Shown piece after piece: positions 46,703 to 57,401 of a stretch of 64,000 bases of DNA. A program made the translations under genes and the position numbers. Under the pieces are notes generated by a model, which ran no database searches, had not been told where the DNA came from, and saw nothing but the letters and a program-made list of their open reading frames with translations. Every line of letters begins with the position of its first letter. Position 1 is the stretch's first letter. Source of the DNA: Cunninghamia lanceolata (taxonomy: Eukaryota > Streptophyta > Pinopsida > Cupressales > Cupressaceae); contig BSBN01001017.1 in assembly GCA_027924645.1 (NCBI GenBank), positions 10,814,501-10,878,500 of the forward strand, written 5' to 3'.

Positions 46703-48460
46703 TTAGTTCTGATCAGGAGGGGTAATAACCCCTAACTTCTCTCTGAAATACTCAAAAGTATCCTTGGGTAGAGGCTTAGTGAAAATATCCATAATCTGAT
46801 TCTTTGAAGAAACAACCTCCAATATGACTTTATTCTCATTAACCTTCTCTCTCAAGAAGTGAAACTTGATTAATATATGCTCTGTCTTTGACTGCAACAC
46901 TAGATTATTTCAGTTGCTTATTGCACTTGAATTATCATAGAAGATTGTAACAGGCTGCTCAAACATAATTTTGATGTCTTTCAACATTTGCTTCATCCAC
47001 AAAACTTGAGTACAATTGTTTGCTGCTGCTATACACTCTACCTCTGCAGTACACAAAGATATTGCCTCTTGCTTTTTGCTCATCCAAGAAACCAATCTCC
47101 TTCCTCAAAAGAATGCACCACCACTAGTACTTTTCCTGTCATCCACATCTCCTTCCCAATCTACATCTGTGTATGCATGAAGAGTGAAGTTATTATCCTT
47201 TAGATACCATAAGTCATAATCAAGTGTCCCTTTGAGATATCTAAAAATTCTTTTGACTGTTACAACATGGGATTCTCCAGGATTAGGTTGAAATCTAGCA
47301 ACAAGTCTAATTGCATTCATGATATCAGGTCTGGTCTGAGTCAGATAGAGCAGTCCTCCAATCATTGATCTATACCTTTTCTGATTTGCCTTAGGGGAGT
47401 CATCATCTTTACTCAACTTGCATCTGGTTACCATGGGTGTACCCACAAGCTTTGAATCTTCCTTTCCAAACTTTTTCAACAATTCTCTCACATACGTAGA
47501 TTGAGATATGAAGATATCTTTATCTGACTGAATGATTTGTAGACCTAAGAATAAATTCATTTCACCAAACATGGACATCTCAAATTCACTCTGCATCTGA
47601 TCAACAAATATTTTGCACATACTCTCATTTCCACCAAAAATGATATCATCAATAAATACCTCAACAATCAAAATGTGCTCATGATCAATCATGAAGTAAA
47701 GATTACTATCAGCAGTGCCTTTGCTATATCCTAGCTTTAGTAGATACTTATCTAATCTTGTATATCATGCTCTTGGGGCTTGTTTGAATCCATACAATGC
47801 TTTCCTCAACCTACAGACCATATTTCTCTGATCAAACAATTGAAATCCTTCTGGTTACTCAATGTAGACTTCTTCTTCCAATTCTCCATTCAGGAATGCT
47901 GACTTAACATCCATTTGATAGGCCTTGAAATCTTTAAAAGCAACAAATGCAAGAAATAATCTGACTTCCTCTATTCTTGCCATCGAAGAAAAAGTTTCTT
48001 CAAAATCAATTCCTTCCACTTGAGAATATCCTTTGCATACCAGCCTTGCTTTGCTTCTTACAACTTCACCATCTTCATTTAGTTTATTTTGGAATACCCA
48101 TTTAGTTCCAATCACATTTTTGTCTTCAGGTCTAGGAACAAGATCCCAAGTATGATTCTTTTCAATTTGCATTAATTCTCCTTCCATGGCTTTTGCCCAA
48201 TTTTCATCAATGCAAGCTTCACTTACTGATTTTGGTTCAATCTTTGAAATCAAACAAATCTCCTCTTGATCTTCAACAATTATTCTTCTAGTTTGAACAC
48301 CGTTACTTCTATCTCCTATGATCTGATCTTCAGAATGATTCAACTTTACATACCTGGGTGTTTTGGGGTTTGCTTGAACTTCTAATTCTTGAGCTTGTTC
48401 CTCAACATCTGCACTAACTTCTTGAGTTACTGGATATTTTGGATCAATATGGATTTGAGT
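46703..48460 (-). pseudogene. Element E reverse transcriptase and RNase H, broken
   Basis: Read in one frame: [39 protein letters not shown] then a stop (about 47853), a stretch with LRKALYGFKQAPRA and another stop, catalytic VFIDDIIFGGN near 47650, [17 protein letters not shown] and [16 protein letters not shown]. RNase H follows with AYTDVDWEGDVDDRKSTSG, a stop near 47104, LCTAEVECIAAANN, FYDNSSAISN and, past a further stop near 46910, [20 protein letters not shown]. The RNase H triplet D-A-D-W is D-V-D-W and A-E-Y is V-E-C. The stop is at 46703. Confidence 0.9.
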
Positions 48461-49460
48461 CTAAGTTTGAGCTTGCCTTCCTTGACTTAGACTTTCATCT
48501 TGATCATCTGAATCATATCCCCAAGACTTGAAAGATCTTTCTTTTCTCTCATCAACTCTGACTTTAGCACTTTCAACAATCTTTTTCAATCTCTTATTAA
48601 AGCATCTGTATGCCTTGCTTTGAGTAGAGTAACCTAGAAATATTCCTTCATCACTTCTTGCCTCAAACTTCAATAGATCCTCATCTCTTTTGATATAGCA
48701 ATTACTACCAAAAACTCTGAAATGTTTCATAGTAGGAGGATGACCAAACCATAATTCATAAGGTGTCTTACTAGAATTGCCTTTGATTTGTACCCGGTTA
48801 AGAGTGTATACACCAGTACTCACAGCTTCTCTCCAATAGACTTGTGGAACATTTGCTTCCATCATCATGGTCCTAGCAGCTTCTTGAATGGTCCGGTTCT
48901 TTCTTTCCACAACTCTATTTTGCTGAGTAGTCCTAGAAGCAGATAACTGTCTTTTTATTCCATTCTTTTCACAGAATGTATCAAATTCACTAGAGGTAAA
49001 CTCTCCACCTTTGTCGGATCTCAGACACTTTATTTTCTCACCAATCTTGTTTTCCACCATAACCTTGAACACTTTGAACTTGTCAAGAGCTTCTAATTTT
49101 TCTTTCAAGAAGGTTACCCACATCATCCGGGAGTAATCATCAATCAACAACATAAAATATCTGTCTCCTTGCACACTCCTAATTCTAGAAAGACCACATA
49201 GATTAGTATGCACAAGTTCCAACCGTCCACTTGAAAATTGTTCTTTACTCTTGAATGAAGTTTTGTTCTATTTACCCAATTTACATTCTCTACACATGCT
49301 ATCAGCAGGTTTCATAAGTTTTGGAAGATCTCTCACAGCCTGAGTAGAACTTATCTTGACAATGTTATCAAAATTCACATGACACATTCTTCTATGCCAT
49401 AACCAACTCTAATCAATCTAAGTAATTAAACAACTTTTGCCAGAACTAATTAAATGGAAG
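48461..49460 (-). pseudogene. Element E integrase, catalytic Asp lost
   Basis: The frame 48461-49222 is open for 253 codons and covers most of the integrase core. The first catalytic Asp, normally in LVHTDLCGP, is Asn (LVHTNLCGL). The second (CLRSDKGGEF) and the Glu (RVVERKNRTI) remain. The PQQNG motif is TQQNR. Upstream, SWLWHRRMCHVN (about 49385) and the CMECR/Cys pair region carry two stops. The C-terminal VFGSNCYIKRDEDLLKF and GIFLGYSTQSKAY segments are intact. Confidence 0.88.
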
Positions 49461-49689
49461 ATGTTACCTCTAGTCTGAGTACCAGATGCAATTTCAGTTC
49501 TGGAACTTTCCATGATTCTGCATTTTCCATCCTTGAATCAGAGATCATAACCCTTGTCAACCAACTGTTCAACACTAAGAAGATTACGCTTCAAGCCTTC
49601 CACATACAAAACATCATTAGTGTTATTCTTATCATTAAAAGAGATGGATCGTCTACCACAGATTCTGCCAGCTGAGTTGTCTCCAAATT

Positions 49690-50862
49690 TCACAATTCCA
49701 CCTTCATATTTTCAAAGCTTACAAACTTACTTTTATCACTAGTCATATGATGAGAACAACCACTATCAATCACCCATTCATCTTTTTCTACAACTTGAGC
49801 AGCTAAGGCACTTTCCACATTTGCATAGCTAGCAGATTCAGTAGGCACCAGATCTTTTTCTTTAATAGTAATGAACACCCAATCACTTTCAGTGGAACCT
49901 CCATGATCAAATTCATCATCTGTGACTCCTTCTTCACCAGCTTCTTGGACATAGTAATATTTCTTTTGAATTCTAGGTCTGTTAGGGTTTAGCTTTGAAC
50001 CTCTGTCCAGACACCTTGAGGCAAAATGACCAATCTTATTACAAGAAAAACATTTGAATGGCAACTTTCCTTCATACTTACTGGATCCCGTTGGCAATCT
50101 TTTGCCAAAAAGGGCTTCAATTTCATCGAACTCAGTTTCATCATCTTCAAGATCCTTCCTTGTCTTGTCATATCTATTTGATCTTCTTGAAGAGCTTTCA
50201 CCCAGATCATATCTTTGCTTTCCATAAATACTGGCTTTAAATGTAGATTCATACTTAGGAAGAGAATCAGCAAGCTCACTCATTTAAAATACTGAAAGCT
50301 TACCAACCAACTGATCCCTTCTAATGGTTGTCATAGTCCTGATCTCTTCAATGGCAGTAACTTTATGCTTGTATGCCGGAGGTAAGGATCTGAGCACTTT
50401 GGCAACAATCTCTGATTCTTCCAATACTCCACCAGCACTCCTGATACCGGTCACAAGTTCATTCACCTTCTACATGTAGGAAGTAATGTTTTCATCTTCG
50501 CTCATCATCAATCTTTTGTATTTACCCTTCAGGCTTTGAAGCTTGGCACATTTGACATATTTATTACCTTCATACAAAGTTTCCAACTTATTCTAGATCT
50601 CATGAGCAATTTTTAATTCTAGGACATTTGTCATTTTTGTATCAGTCAAGGCACTTAACAATGCTTCTTTAGCTTGAATGTTGTGTTCAGCATCCCTAAG
50701 TTCATCTAGAGTTGTAGGGCCATTCTTCGGAACCTTGTACTCATTCTTAGTTATCAACCAAAAGGCATCACCCATACATTGCAAGTGACAATCCATGTGC
50801 TTTTTCCACAGAGGGTAATTTGTTCCATCAAACCTCGGACTGTCCTTCTTGTAAGTCAACAT
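49690..50862 (-). pseudogene. Element E gag and protease, broken
   Basis: The ATG at 50862 opens MLTYKKDSPRFDGTNYPLWK. Gag stays in one frame through AHEI-stop (about 50595), TSYM-stop (about 50470) and KLSVF-stop (about 50284) to the end. The zinc knuckle CFSCNKIGHFASRC near 50030 is intact CCHC. The protease site WVIDSGCSHHMT near 49755 is intact D-S-G. The frame then ends at FENMKVEL-stop, where a single lost base shifts the rest of the protease into the integrase frame. The cause of loss is therefore a one-base deletion near 49715. Confidence 0.9.
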
Positions 50863-50904
50863 CTTGGATCTCCTTAAGCAGTCAGGCTTCTTCTAGAGGA
50901 ACCT

Positions 50905-50916
50905 GCTCTGATACCA
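50905..50916 (-). promoter_or_regulatory. Primer-binding site of element E
   Basis: A perfect TGGTATCAGAGC lies on the minus strand, two bases inside the 5' LTR. Confidence 0.93.
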
Positions 50917-50918
50917 AT

Positions 50919-52283
50919 TGTTGGAATTAGGCTGGACAACTAACAGGGGGGTGAATCAGTTGTCCCAAAAACTTTAACACTTGCAGTAGTTAATTATTCT
51001 TTTCACTTAAACTAGATTAATGATGTAAACATTAAAGCATGAATCAACAACACATGAGCAGAAGCAAATGAACACACTTGACACTAAGATTTTTAATGTG
51101 GAAACCCGGTTAAGGGAAAACCATGGTGGGGGTTAACCCATAAGATTCACACCCTGTTAAAAGTACTTGAAAGAAATGGGAAGGAACTTTCCTTTTGGCA
51201 CACTGCCTAGAGGTCACTACTCAAAGAGGCTCACTACCTACAAGAATTTATATTTAATATAGAAAGATTTAACTGAGAAATAGCATCGTCATCATGCCTA
51301 GTTTAGTCTCATTGAAATCTCACAAAGACTTCTACTCTACCCCAAACACTTCTTCACTATCTTTTCATCCTTTACTGCTCTTGTTCTTCTACTTCTCCTC
51401 TTCTCTGCTCTACCTCTGAACCTTTCTTATGATTTTATCATTTTCGTACAAGGATGATTTTCCACAACTCAACAACACTCCTTTATATTGTTCATCAACC
51501 TTGGAATAAACATCAAGGTCGATACTACAAGCATCTGACTTAATGTGAATCACTAAGCTGTCAGCCAAGCATAAATGGGACTCAAATCTTCCTTGATCAA
51601 CATGCTGCCCTCCATAGGATTGCTCTTAGATCATCCGTAACATGCTTGAATCATCCGATCGGCCAAGACTGGGAAGAACAACAACGCCAAAGAAGAAATC
51701 TTCAACAACATGCTCAATCTTCAATGTAGACCTCCAACACAGAAGGTACATGATCTAGAGACCTCCACAAGCTCATTGAATTCAGCAATAACACCCGCAC
51801 TACTCCAAATCAATAGAATCACTTGCATCTTCATCTGGTACCTTAAGAACACTGGTTGCCATGACTGTCACACTAGAAAGATTGCTTACGGACCTCCAAA
51901 CCATGAACCACTTGAGTTGATGACACACACTGACTTCCCAAACATGTCTTTAGATTCACAAATGATAGTGTTTTATTTGCAGAGCAATCCAGACCAATTT
52001 CCTATCACTCTGTCTCTTCTGAACACTGCAAAACCTGATTCCACTCAGATGGCCATAACTTCTTCAAATCTTTATGCAGACCTCTCAAATCTTAACTAGA
52101 GCTACTTCAAATAATCCTCTACACATCCATTTGGTCCACATACTTAGATCTTCATCAATTTTCTCAATATCCTCAACATTTCAGTCTTCTAACTAGGTAA
52201 TAAAATAGGATACAGTTGACATCAATGGCAACAAGGATATGTTGACATCAATGACAACACCACTTAGGCACCTGTTTACAACA
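50919..52283 (-). repeat. 5' LTR of element E
   Basis: It begins TGTTGGAATTAGG and ends TGTTTACAACA, followed by GTCTT. A TATA box (TATAAAG on the minus strand, 51481-51487) is about 800 bp into the LTR. Confidence 0.95.
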
Positions 52284-52562
52284 GTCTTTGGATCTCTGAT
52301 GGTGATACTCCTTTAAGAATCTTTCTTTGCAAGTATATTGTAATCTTTGTGATTTATGAATAATATATTCGGTGGCTCTTGGAGTGTGGGTTTTTTCTCC
52401 CAAAAGGGTTTTCCCCATGTAAATCAATGTGTTGTGTTATGCATGATATCTATGTTTATTTCTATTTAAGTTTCTATAACTATTAAAGATTTGTAAATTT
52501 TTGCATTATCATCCTCTCAAGATTAGTGTAGGAAGTTGTTCTACTACCTTAGCTTCCTTACA
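52284..52562 (+). repeat. 5' LTR of F, second half
   Basis: It continues the LTR from GTCTTTGGATCTC to CTTCCTTACA. It matches 57117-57396. AGTGATATCAGAGG follows directly. Confidence 0.93.
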
Positions 52563-52564
52563 AG

Positions 52565-52576
52565 TGATATCAGAGG
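52565..52576 (+). promoter_or_regulatory. Primer-binding site of element F, altered
   Basis: TGATATCAGAGG replaces TGGTATCAGAGC, with two differences from the initiator-Met complement. It sits three bases inside the 5' LTR. Confidence 0.8.
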
Positions 52577-52686
52577 TTGATCACCTTTGGTTTCAATTGT
52601 GGGTTGTTGGGTTTTTTGAACTAATCCATATTTGAGTGGGAGCTTGTGCAGAAGACACTTTGTGATCTTTTTGTAGGAATTTTTAG

Positions 52687-53436
52687 ATGGAAAGTTCATC
52701 AGGGAGAGTAGAGGTGGATAAATTTTCTAGAAATAATTTTGAAATGTGGAAGATAAAGATGGAGGATCTATTGATAGATCGAGATCTGTAGGATACTATT
52801 GATGAGAAGGTTTCAAGGCTAGCAAATCCTACTTTAGCTGCTTAATATGATGTTATGGACCATAAAGCCAAGGGTCTAATTAGATTGTGTTTGGTAGACT
52901 CTGATTTAATCAATATCCATGAAGAGACCTCTGCACAAAACCTATAGAAGAAGCTTGGTGAGATGTATCAAGCCAAATCTTTATTGAACAAGATTTTCTT
53001 GAGGAAGAAATTGTATTCCTTGAGAATGGAAGAAGGTGGATGAATTACCAACCACCTAGAAGCATTCAATATGCTGGTGGCTCAATTGGCATCAGTTGGT
53101 GTCAAAATAGACAAGGAGGAGAAATTATAGATATTACTTTGGTCTTTGCCTGATTCGTGGGATTCTCTTGTTATGGATATTGGGAGTACTTCTGTTATAT
53201 TGAAGACTGAAGATGTGGTGGGTTCTTTACTTTCTGAAGAGATGAGGAGGAAGGTATCTATTAGTGCCAAGGAGGCCCTAAATGTTCGTGGAAGACCTAA
53301 AGAAAAATGTAAGAAGAATGAGAAGCATGATAAATCCAAGTCCAAGGGGAGATCTAAATCTCCTAGAATGTCCAAAGTTGTTTGTTGGAACCACGGTAAG
53401 GCTGGACATATTTGTAAGGAATGCAAAGAAGAATAA
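52687..53436 (+). pseudogene. Element F gag, broken
   Basis: The ATG at 52687 opens MESSSGRVEVDKFSRNNFEMWK, a Tork-type gag start like that of B. In-frame stops occur near 52789, 52843, 52948, 53041 and 53128. From 53146 it is open: LPDSWDSLVMDIG and a basic Lys-rich region. The knuckle is CWNHGKAGHICKEC, in which the second Cys is His. The frame ends KECKEE, and protease continues in another frame. Confidence 0.85.
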
Positions 53437-54019
53437 AAGGAAGAGATTTTATTCTAATTCTGAGTCTGAGAAGGAAGATGGTGATGCATTCACTGCATCT
53501 TTGGTAACTTGTGTAGGTAATGATGCATGGTTAATTGACTCTAGTGCATCTTTCCATATGACCTTTAATAGAGATTGGTTTTATGAATATGAAGAATTTG
53601 ATGGAGGCAAGGTATACTTGGGTGATGATTCTTATTTAAATATTGTTGGTCGTGGTAAAGTTAGAATCAGTTTTCCTAATGCTAGAATAAAAAGGATTAA
53701 TGGTGTGTTGTGTATCCTTGGATTAGCACAAAATTTGTTAGCTGTGAGCAAATTAATAGATGGAGGTGTGTAGGTAGTATTTTCTGATGCAGGATGCAAG
53801 ATGGTTAGAGGTGCTATGGTGATTGCTAGAGGTGTCAGATATGGCACATTATATAAGCTTGATGCATTCACTATTGAGTGCACTAGTACTTCTATGAAAA
53901 GCAAGTTTGTGGAAGAGGTGAGGGTTTCATCTTCAACAGATGGTCATGGCTTTTGGGTACCCAAGGGTGCTCTTTTTTCTGAATCAAAGTTACCTACAGA
54001 CAAAACTATGTTATGGTAG
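53437..54019 (+). pseudogene. Element F protease, active site changed
   Basis: The frame shared with 53282-53773 reads DAWLIDSSASFHMT near 53540. The usual D-S-G is D-S-S (GGT to AGT), so cleavage is unlikely. It continues through KVYLGDDSYLNIVGRGKV and LGLAQNLLAVSKLIDGG, a stop at 53771-53773, then MVRGAMVIARGVRYGTLYKL. A stop after MLW at 54017-54019 ends it before the pre-integrase HIGKRV region. Confidence 0.85.
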
Positions 54020-54900
54020 TAGAGACTTGGCCACATTGGAAAAAGGGTCTAAGGACCTTGAAAAATAAAAACCTTGTTAAAGGGTTGTCTGATTGTAATC
54101 TTGAGTTTGCTTTCTGTGAGCATTACATTTATGGAAAACAAAATTGAATTCAATTTTATTTGAGTTCTCATAAATCTTGTGATGTATTGGATTGTATTCA
54201 TTCTGACGTGTTTGGTCCTGTAGATGTTCCTTCAATTGGAAAATCCACATATTATGTTTCATTTATTGATGACTATAGTAGAAGGACATGGGTATACTTT
54301 CTAAAGAGTAAATCTAAAGGTTTTAGTCAATTTAAAGAATTTAAAGCAATAGTTGAGTTGCAGACTAGAAAGAAAATAAAATGTTTGAAGACTGATAATG
54401 GTGGTGAATTTTGCTCTAATGATTTTGATAGATTTTGTAAAGATTGTGATATTCATAGACAAAAGACAAATCCGTATTCTCCACAATAGAATGGATTTGC
54501 AGAAAGAATGAATAGGACACTGATGGAGAAGGCTAGGAGTATGTTGAGTGGTACTAGTATAGAACAAAGGTTTTGGGTTGAAGTTGTTGCCATTGCTTGT
54601 CATATGATTAACAGGTCTCCTACATCAGCTCTTGTTGATAAAATGCGTATAGAGGCATGGTCGGGTCACAAGCCTTCAATAAGACATCTTAGAGTTTTTG
54701 GTTGTGAGGCATATTCATATGTTCCAAAGGAGAAGTGAACAAAGTTGGAGAACAAGGCTATGAAATGTATCTTCATCAGATACAGTTAAGGTGTGAAAGG
54801 ATACAAACTTTGGAATCCTATTGTACAGAAGGTAATATATAGTAGAAGTGTTATTTTTAGAGAAACTAAGCCTTCTTCTGTTACATTGTAGCTAGAACAA
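54020..54900 (+). pseudogene. Element F integrase, broken
   Basis: The core shows CIHSDVFGP (Asp 1), YVSFIDDYSRRTWVYFLKS, CLKTDNGGEF (Asp 2) and, past a TAG in PYSPQ-stop-NGFAERMN, the catalytic Glu, so the triad is readable. The segment 54508-54738 continues MNRTLMEKARSML to VFGCEAYSYVPKEK. A TGA follows at 54736, then more stops near 54787 and 54888. The stop at PQ-NG is the same codon position lost in element A. Confidence 0.88.
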
Positions 54901-54915
54901 AGTAAATAGGAAGAT

Positions 54916-56708
54916 GTGATTCAATTTCCTTCTACACCTAAGAAAGATGAATTGAGGCCCGTGGATAGACAAGAAGTTGAGGAGAGCTCATCTAGCTCTG
55001 AATCTTCAGAAGAGAAGGAAGAACCTCCAACACGGCTTGTTCATAGGTATACAAGGCATAGACAACCACTAAGTAGGTATTCACCTGATGATTGGAGATG
55101 TATTTTTTCTTTGAATACTAACATGGATGAACCCAGATTTGTAGAAGAGGCATTAGGTATGAATGATACAAAATCCTAGAAGATTGCTATGGATGAAGAA
55201 ATGACCAATTTGAAAAAGAATGATACATGGGATCTTGTACCATTACTTGAAGGATGAAAACTTGTTGGTTGCAAATGGGCATTCAAGAAAAAGATTGGTT
55301 CAAATGGAGTTATTGAGAAGTACAAAGTAAGGTTGGTTGCGAAAGGTTACTCTCGAGTTGAGGGTGTTGATTATGGTGAGATATTTTCTCCTGTTGCAAA
55401 AATGACATCCATTAGATTTTTTCTTTCTATTGCTGCTACTTATGATTTAGAGGTTGAGCAAATGGATGTGAAAACTTCTTTCCTTCATGGTGAATTGGAG
55501 GAGGATATTTATATGACACAGCCAGAGCACTACATGGTGAAAGGTAAAGGTAATTTAGTTTGCAAATTGAAGAAATATTTGTATGGCCTAAAATAGAGTC
55601 CTAGGATGTGGTACAAATTTTTTGATACATATGTGTTGAGTTTTGGATTTGAGTGTTCTAAATCATATCATTATGTTTATTAAAAAACTAATGGTGATCG
55701 TTTTGTATGTATTGCATTATATGTTGATGATATGTTATTCATTGGTAAAGGGAAAGGTATGATTTTAGAATTGAAATCTCAAATTGCTGTTAAATTTGAA
55801 ATGAAAGACATTGGTGTAGCTAGACACATTCTTGGGATGGAAACTAGAAGAGATAGAGTGAATAGAAATCTATGGCTTGGCCAAAGTAAGTATGTCAATT
55901 TAAATTTACAGAGGTTTAACATGCAGGAATGTAGACCATTGTGTGTTCCCTTTTCATTTGGAACAAAGTTGTCTATTTTAGATTGTCCAACATCTCCATT
56001 AGAGATGGAAGATATGAGTAGAGTTCCTTACCAGAGTGCAGTTGGAAGTTTGATGTATGCTATAGTTTGTACTAGACCGGACATTGCCCAAAAAGTGGGA
56101 GTTCTTTCGAGATATATGTCTAATCCTGGTAGAGTTCATTGGGATGAAGTTAAAAGAGTCTTCAGATATTTGCATGCTACCTTAGAGTATTCCTTGTGTT
56201 ATCATAGTAATTTGAATGAAGACAATATTTCCCTTGATATTCATGGTTATGTGGACTCAGACTGGGTAGGTGATATTGATAGTAGATGATCCACTAGTGC
56301 TTATGTGTTTACTTTATTTGGTGGTGCAATTAGATGGATGAGTAAGTGATAGACTGTGGTTGTTTTATCCACTACTGAAGTTGAGTATATGGAAGCTAGT
56401 CATGCTTTCAAAGAAGCTATTTGGCTTAAGAGACTATGTTAGATATTGGAATAAAACAAGGTGTAGTGACAATTTATTGCGATAGTCAGAGTGTGATTTG
56501 TCTAACTAAGAATATGACATTTCATGCCAGGACCAAGCACATTGATGTACAATATCATTTAGTTAGAGATATGGTCAAAGGTGGTAGGGTGAAGCCAGTT
56601 AAGGTAGAAAATTTGATGAATGTTGTCAATTCTTTAACTAAGCCTATGAGCATAGAAAAGTTCAGATGGTGTTTAGAGACTATGGGCCTTTTGACCCCTA
56701 GCAATTAA
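54916..56708 (+). pseudogene. Element F reverse transcriptase and RNase H, broken
   Basis: After an acidic Ser/Glu-rich linker (54916-55179) comes [55 protein letters not shown] and [19 protein letters not shown]. Catalytic LYVDDMLFIGK follows near 55720, then MKDIGVARHILGME and GSLMYAIVCTRPDIAQKV. RNase H shows YVDSDWVGDIDSR-stop-ST, LSTTEVEYMEAS and, after a frameshift near 56435, YCDSQSVICLTKN. The end is SLTKPMSIEKFRWC with TAA at 56706-56708. Other stops are at 55177, 55257, 55594 and 55681. Confidence 0.9.
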
Positions 56709-56751
56709 GAGACGATGTTTACTCCCTCCCATTGCTCTTGCAAGGTGTTCG

Positions 56752-56765
56752 ACAAGTGGGAGATT
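56752..56765 (+). promoter_or_regulatory. Polypurine tract of element F, bracketed by inverted repeat
   Basis: CAAGTGGGAGATT lies against the 3' LTR. Arms TTGCAAGGT (56738-56746) and ACCTTGCAA (56786-56794) are perfect and enclose the tract and LTR start. Confidence 0.8.
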
Positions 56766-57396
56766 TGTTGGGAAAATATTTCTCAACCTTGCAATTATAT
56801 AAGGTTTATTGTTGATAGGATATATATATTTATATATATATATTTCCTAGTTACACCAATAGGTGTAATATACAATGGGAGCATGGGGTGGAGTGGGATG
56901 CGTGTTAACATTTTTTTGTTAACAAAAATTGTTAAATGGCCGACATACATTAAATTAATGATATATTGTAATTCTGGACCATTCATTATTAGGCTTTAGA
57001 TCTGATGGTAGATATTTTGTTGGCTTATCTTGCCCTAGAAAGTAACCCTATTTTATGAGTGCATTGTATTACAGCTATGGCATCATGATGTATTCTGAGA
57101 GTCTGATAGTGGTCATGTTGTCTCTAGATCTCTAGTGGTGATACTCTTGTGAGAAGCTTTCTCTGCAAGTATATTGTAATCTTTGTGATTTCTGAATAAT
57201 ATATTGGGCATCTTTTGGAGTGGGGTTTTTCTCCTGAAAGGGTTTTCCCCACATAAATCACTGTGTTGTAGTATGCATGATATCTATGTTTATTTCTATT
57301 TAAATTTCTATAACTATTAAAGATTTGTAAAGTTTTGCATTATCCTCCTCTCAAGATTAGTGTGGGAAGTTGTTACGCTACCTTAGCTTCCTTACA
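56766..57396 (+). repeat. 3' LTR of element F
   Basis: The 631-bp LTR begins TGTTGGGAAAATATTTC and ends CTTCCTTACA, followed by TGTTG. It has a TATATAA at 56796-56802 very near its start. It retains about 90 bp missing from the 5' LTR (CCTAGAAAGTAACCC onward, about 57042-57117). Confidence 0.94.
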
Positions 57397-57401
57397 TGTT
57401 G

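Larger units (their letters stand above)
45000..52283 (-). mobile_element. Element E: complete Ty1/copia element inside F
   Basis: The LTRs are 45000-46367 (1368 bp) and 50919-52283 (1365 bp), with the duplication GTCTT at 44995-44999 and 52284-52288. The minus-strand order is gag, protease, integrase, RT, RNase H. It is close to A and C in every domain, and shares the terminal GGGGGGTGAATCAG block. LTR divergence is about 10% by eye over the first 340 bp, mostly transitions. It must be younger than F, which it interrupts. Confidence 0.95.
44733..57396 (+). mobile_element. Element F: Ty1/copia element, Tork-like, hosting element E
   Basis: The 5' LTR is 44733-44999 plus 52289-52562, split by E, and the 3' LTR is 56766-57396. 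The duplication TGTTG is exact at 44728-44732 and 57397-57401. The plus-strand interior (52563-56765) has primer site, gag, protease, integrase, RT, RNase H and polypurine tract. The RT motif YVDDMLFIGK groups it with B rather than with A, C and E. It has many stops and at least three frameshifts, so it is an old copy. Confidence 0.94.

Noticed and set aside
4880..49720. Gag-protease and integrase-RT are in the same relative frame offset in A, C and E, suggesting a programmed frameshift.
   Set aside because: The shift sites differ: near 4890-4910 in A, near 24600 in C and near 49715 in E, the last a clear one-base loss in an A run. The shared offset is explained by three independent single-base deletions.
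522..57396. Search for captured host genes or an env-like frame in A, C and E.
   Set aside because: The space between RNase H and the 3' LTR is only 340 bp or less and consists of polypurine-like tracts. No extra frame is present.
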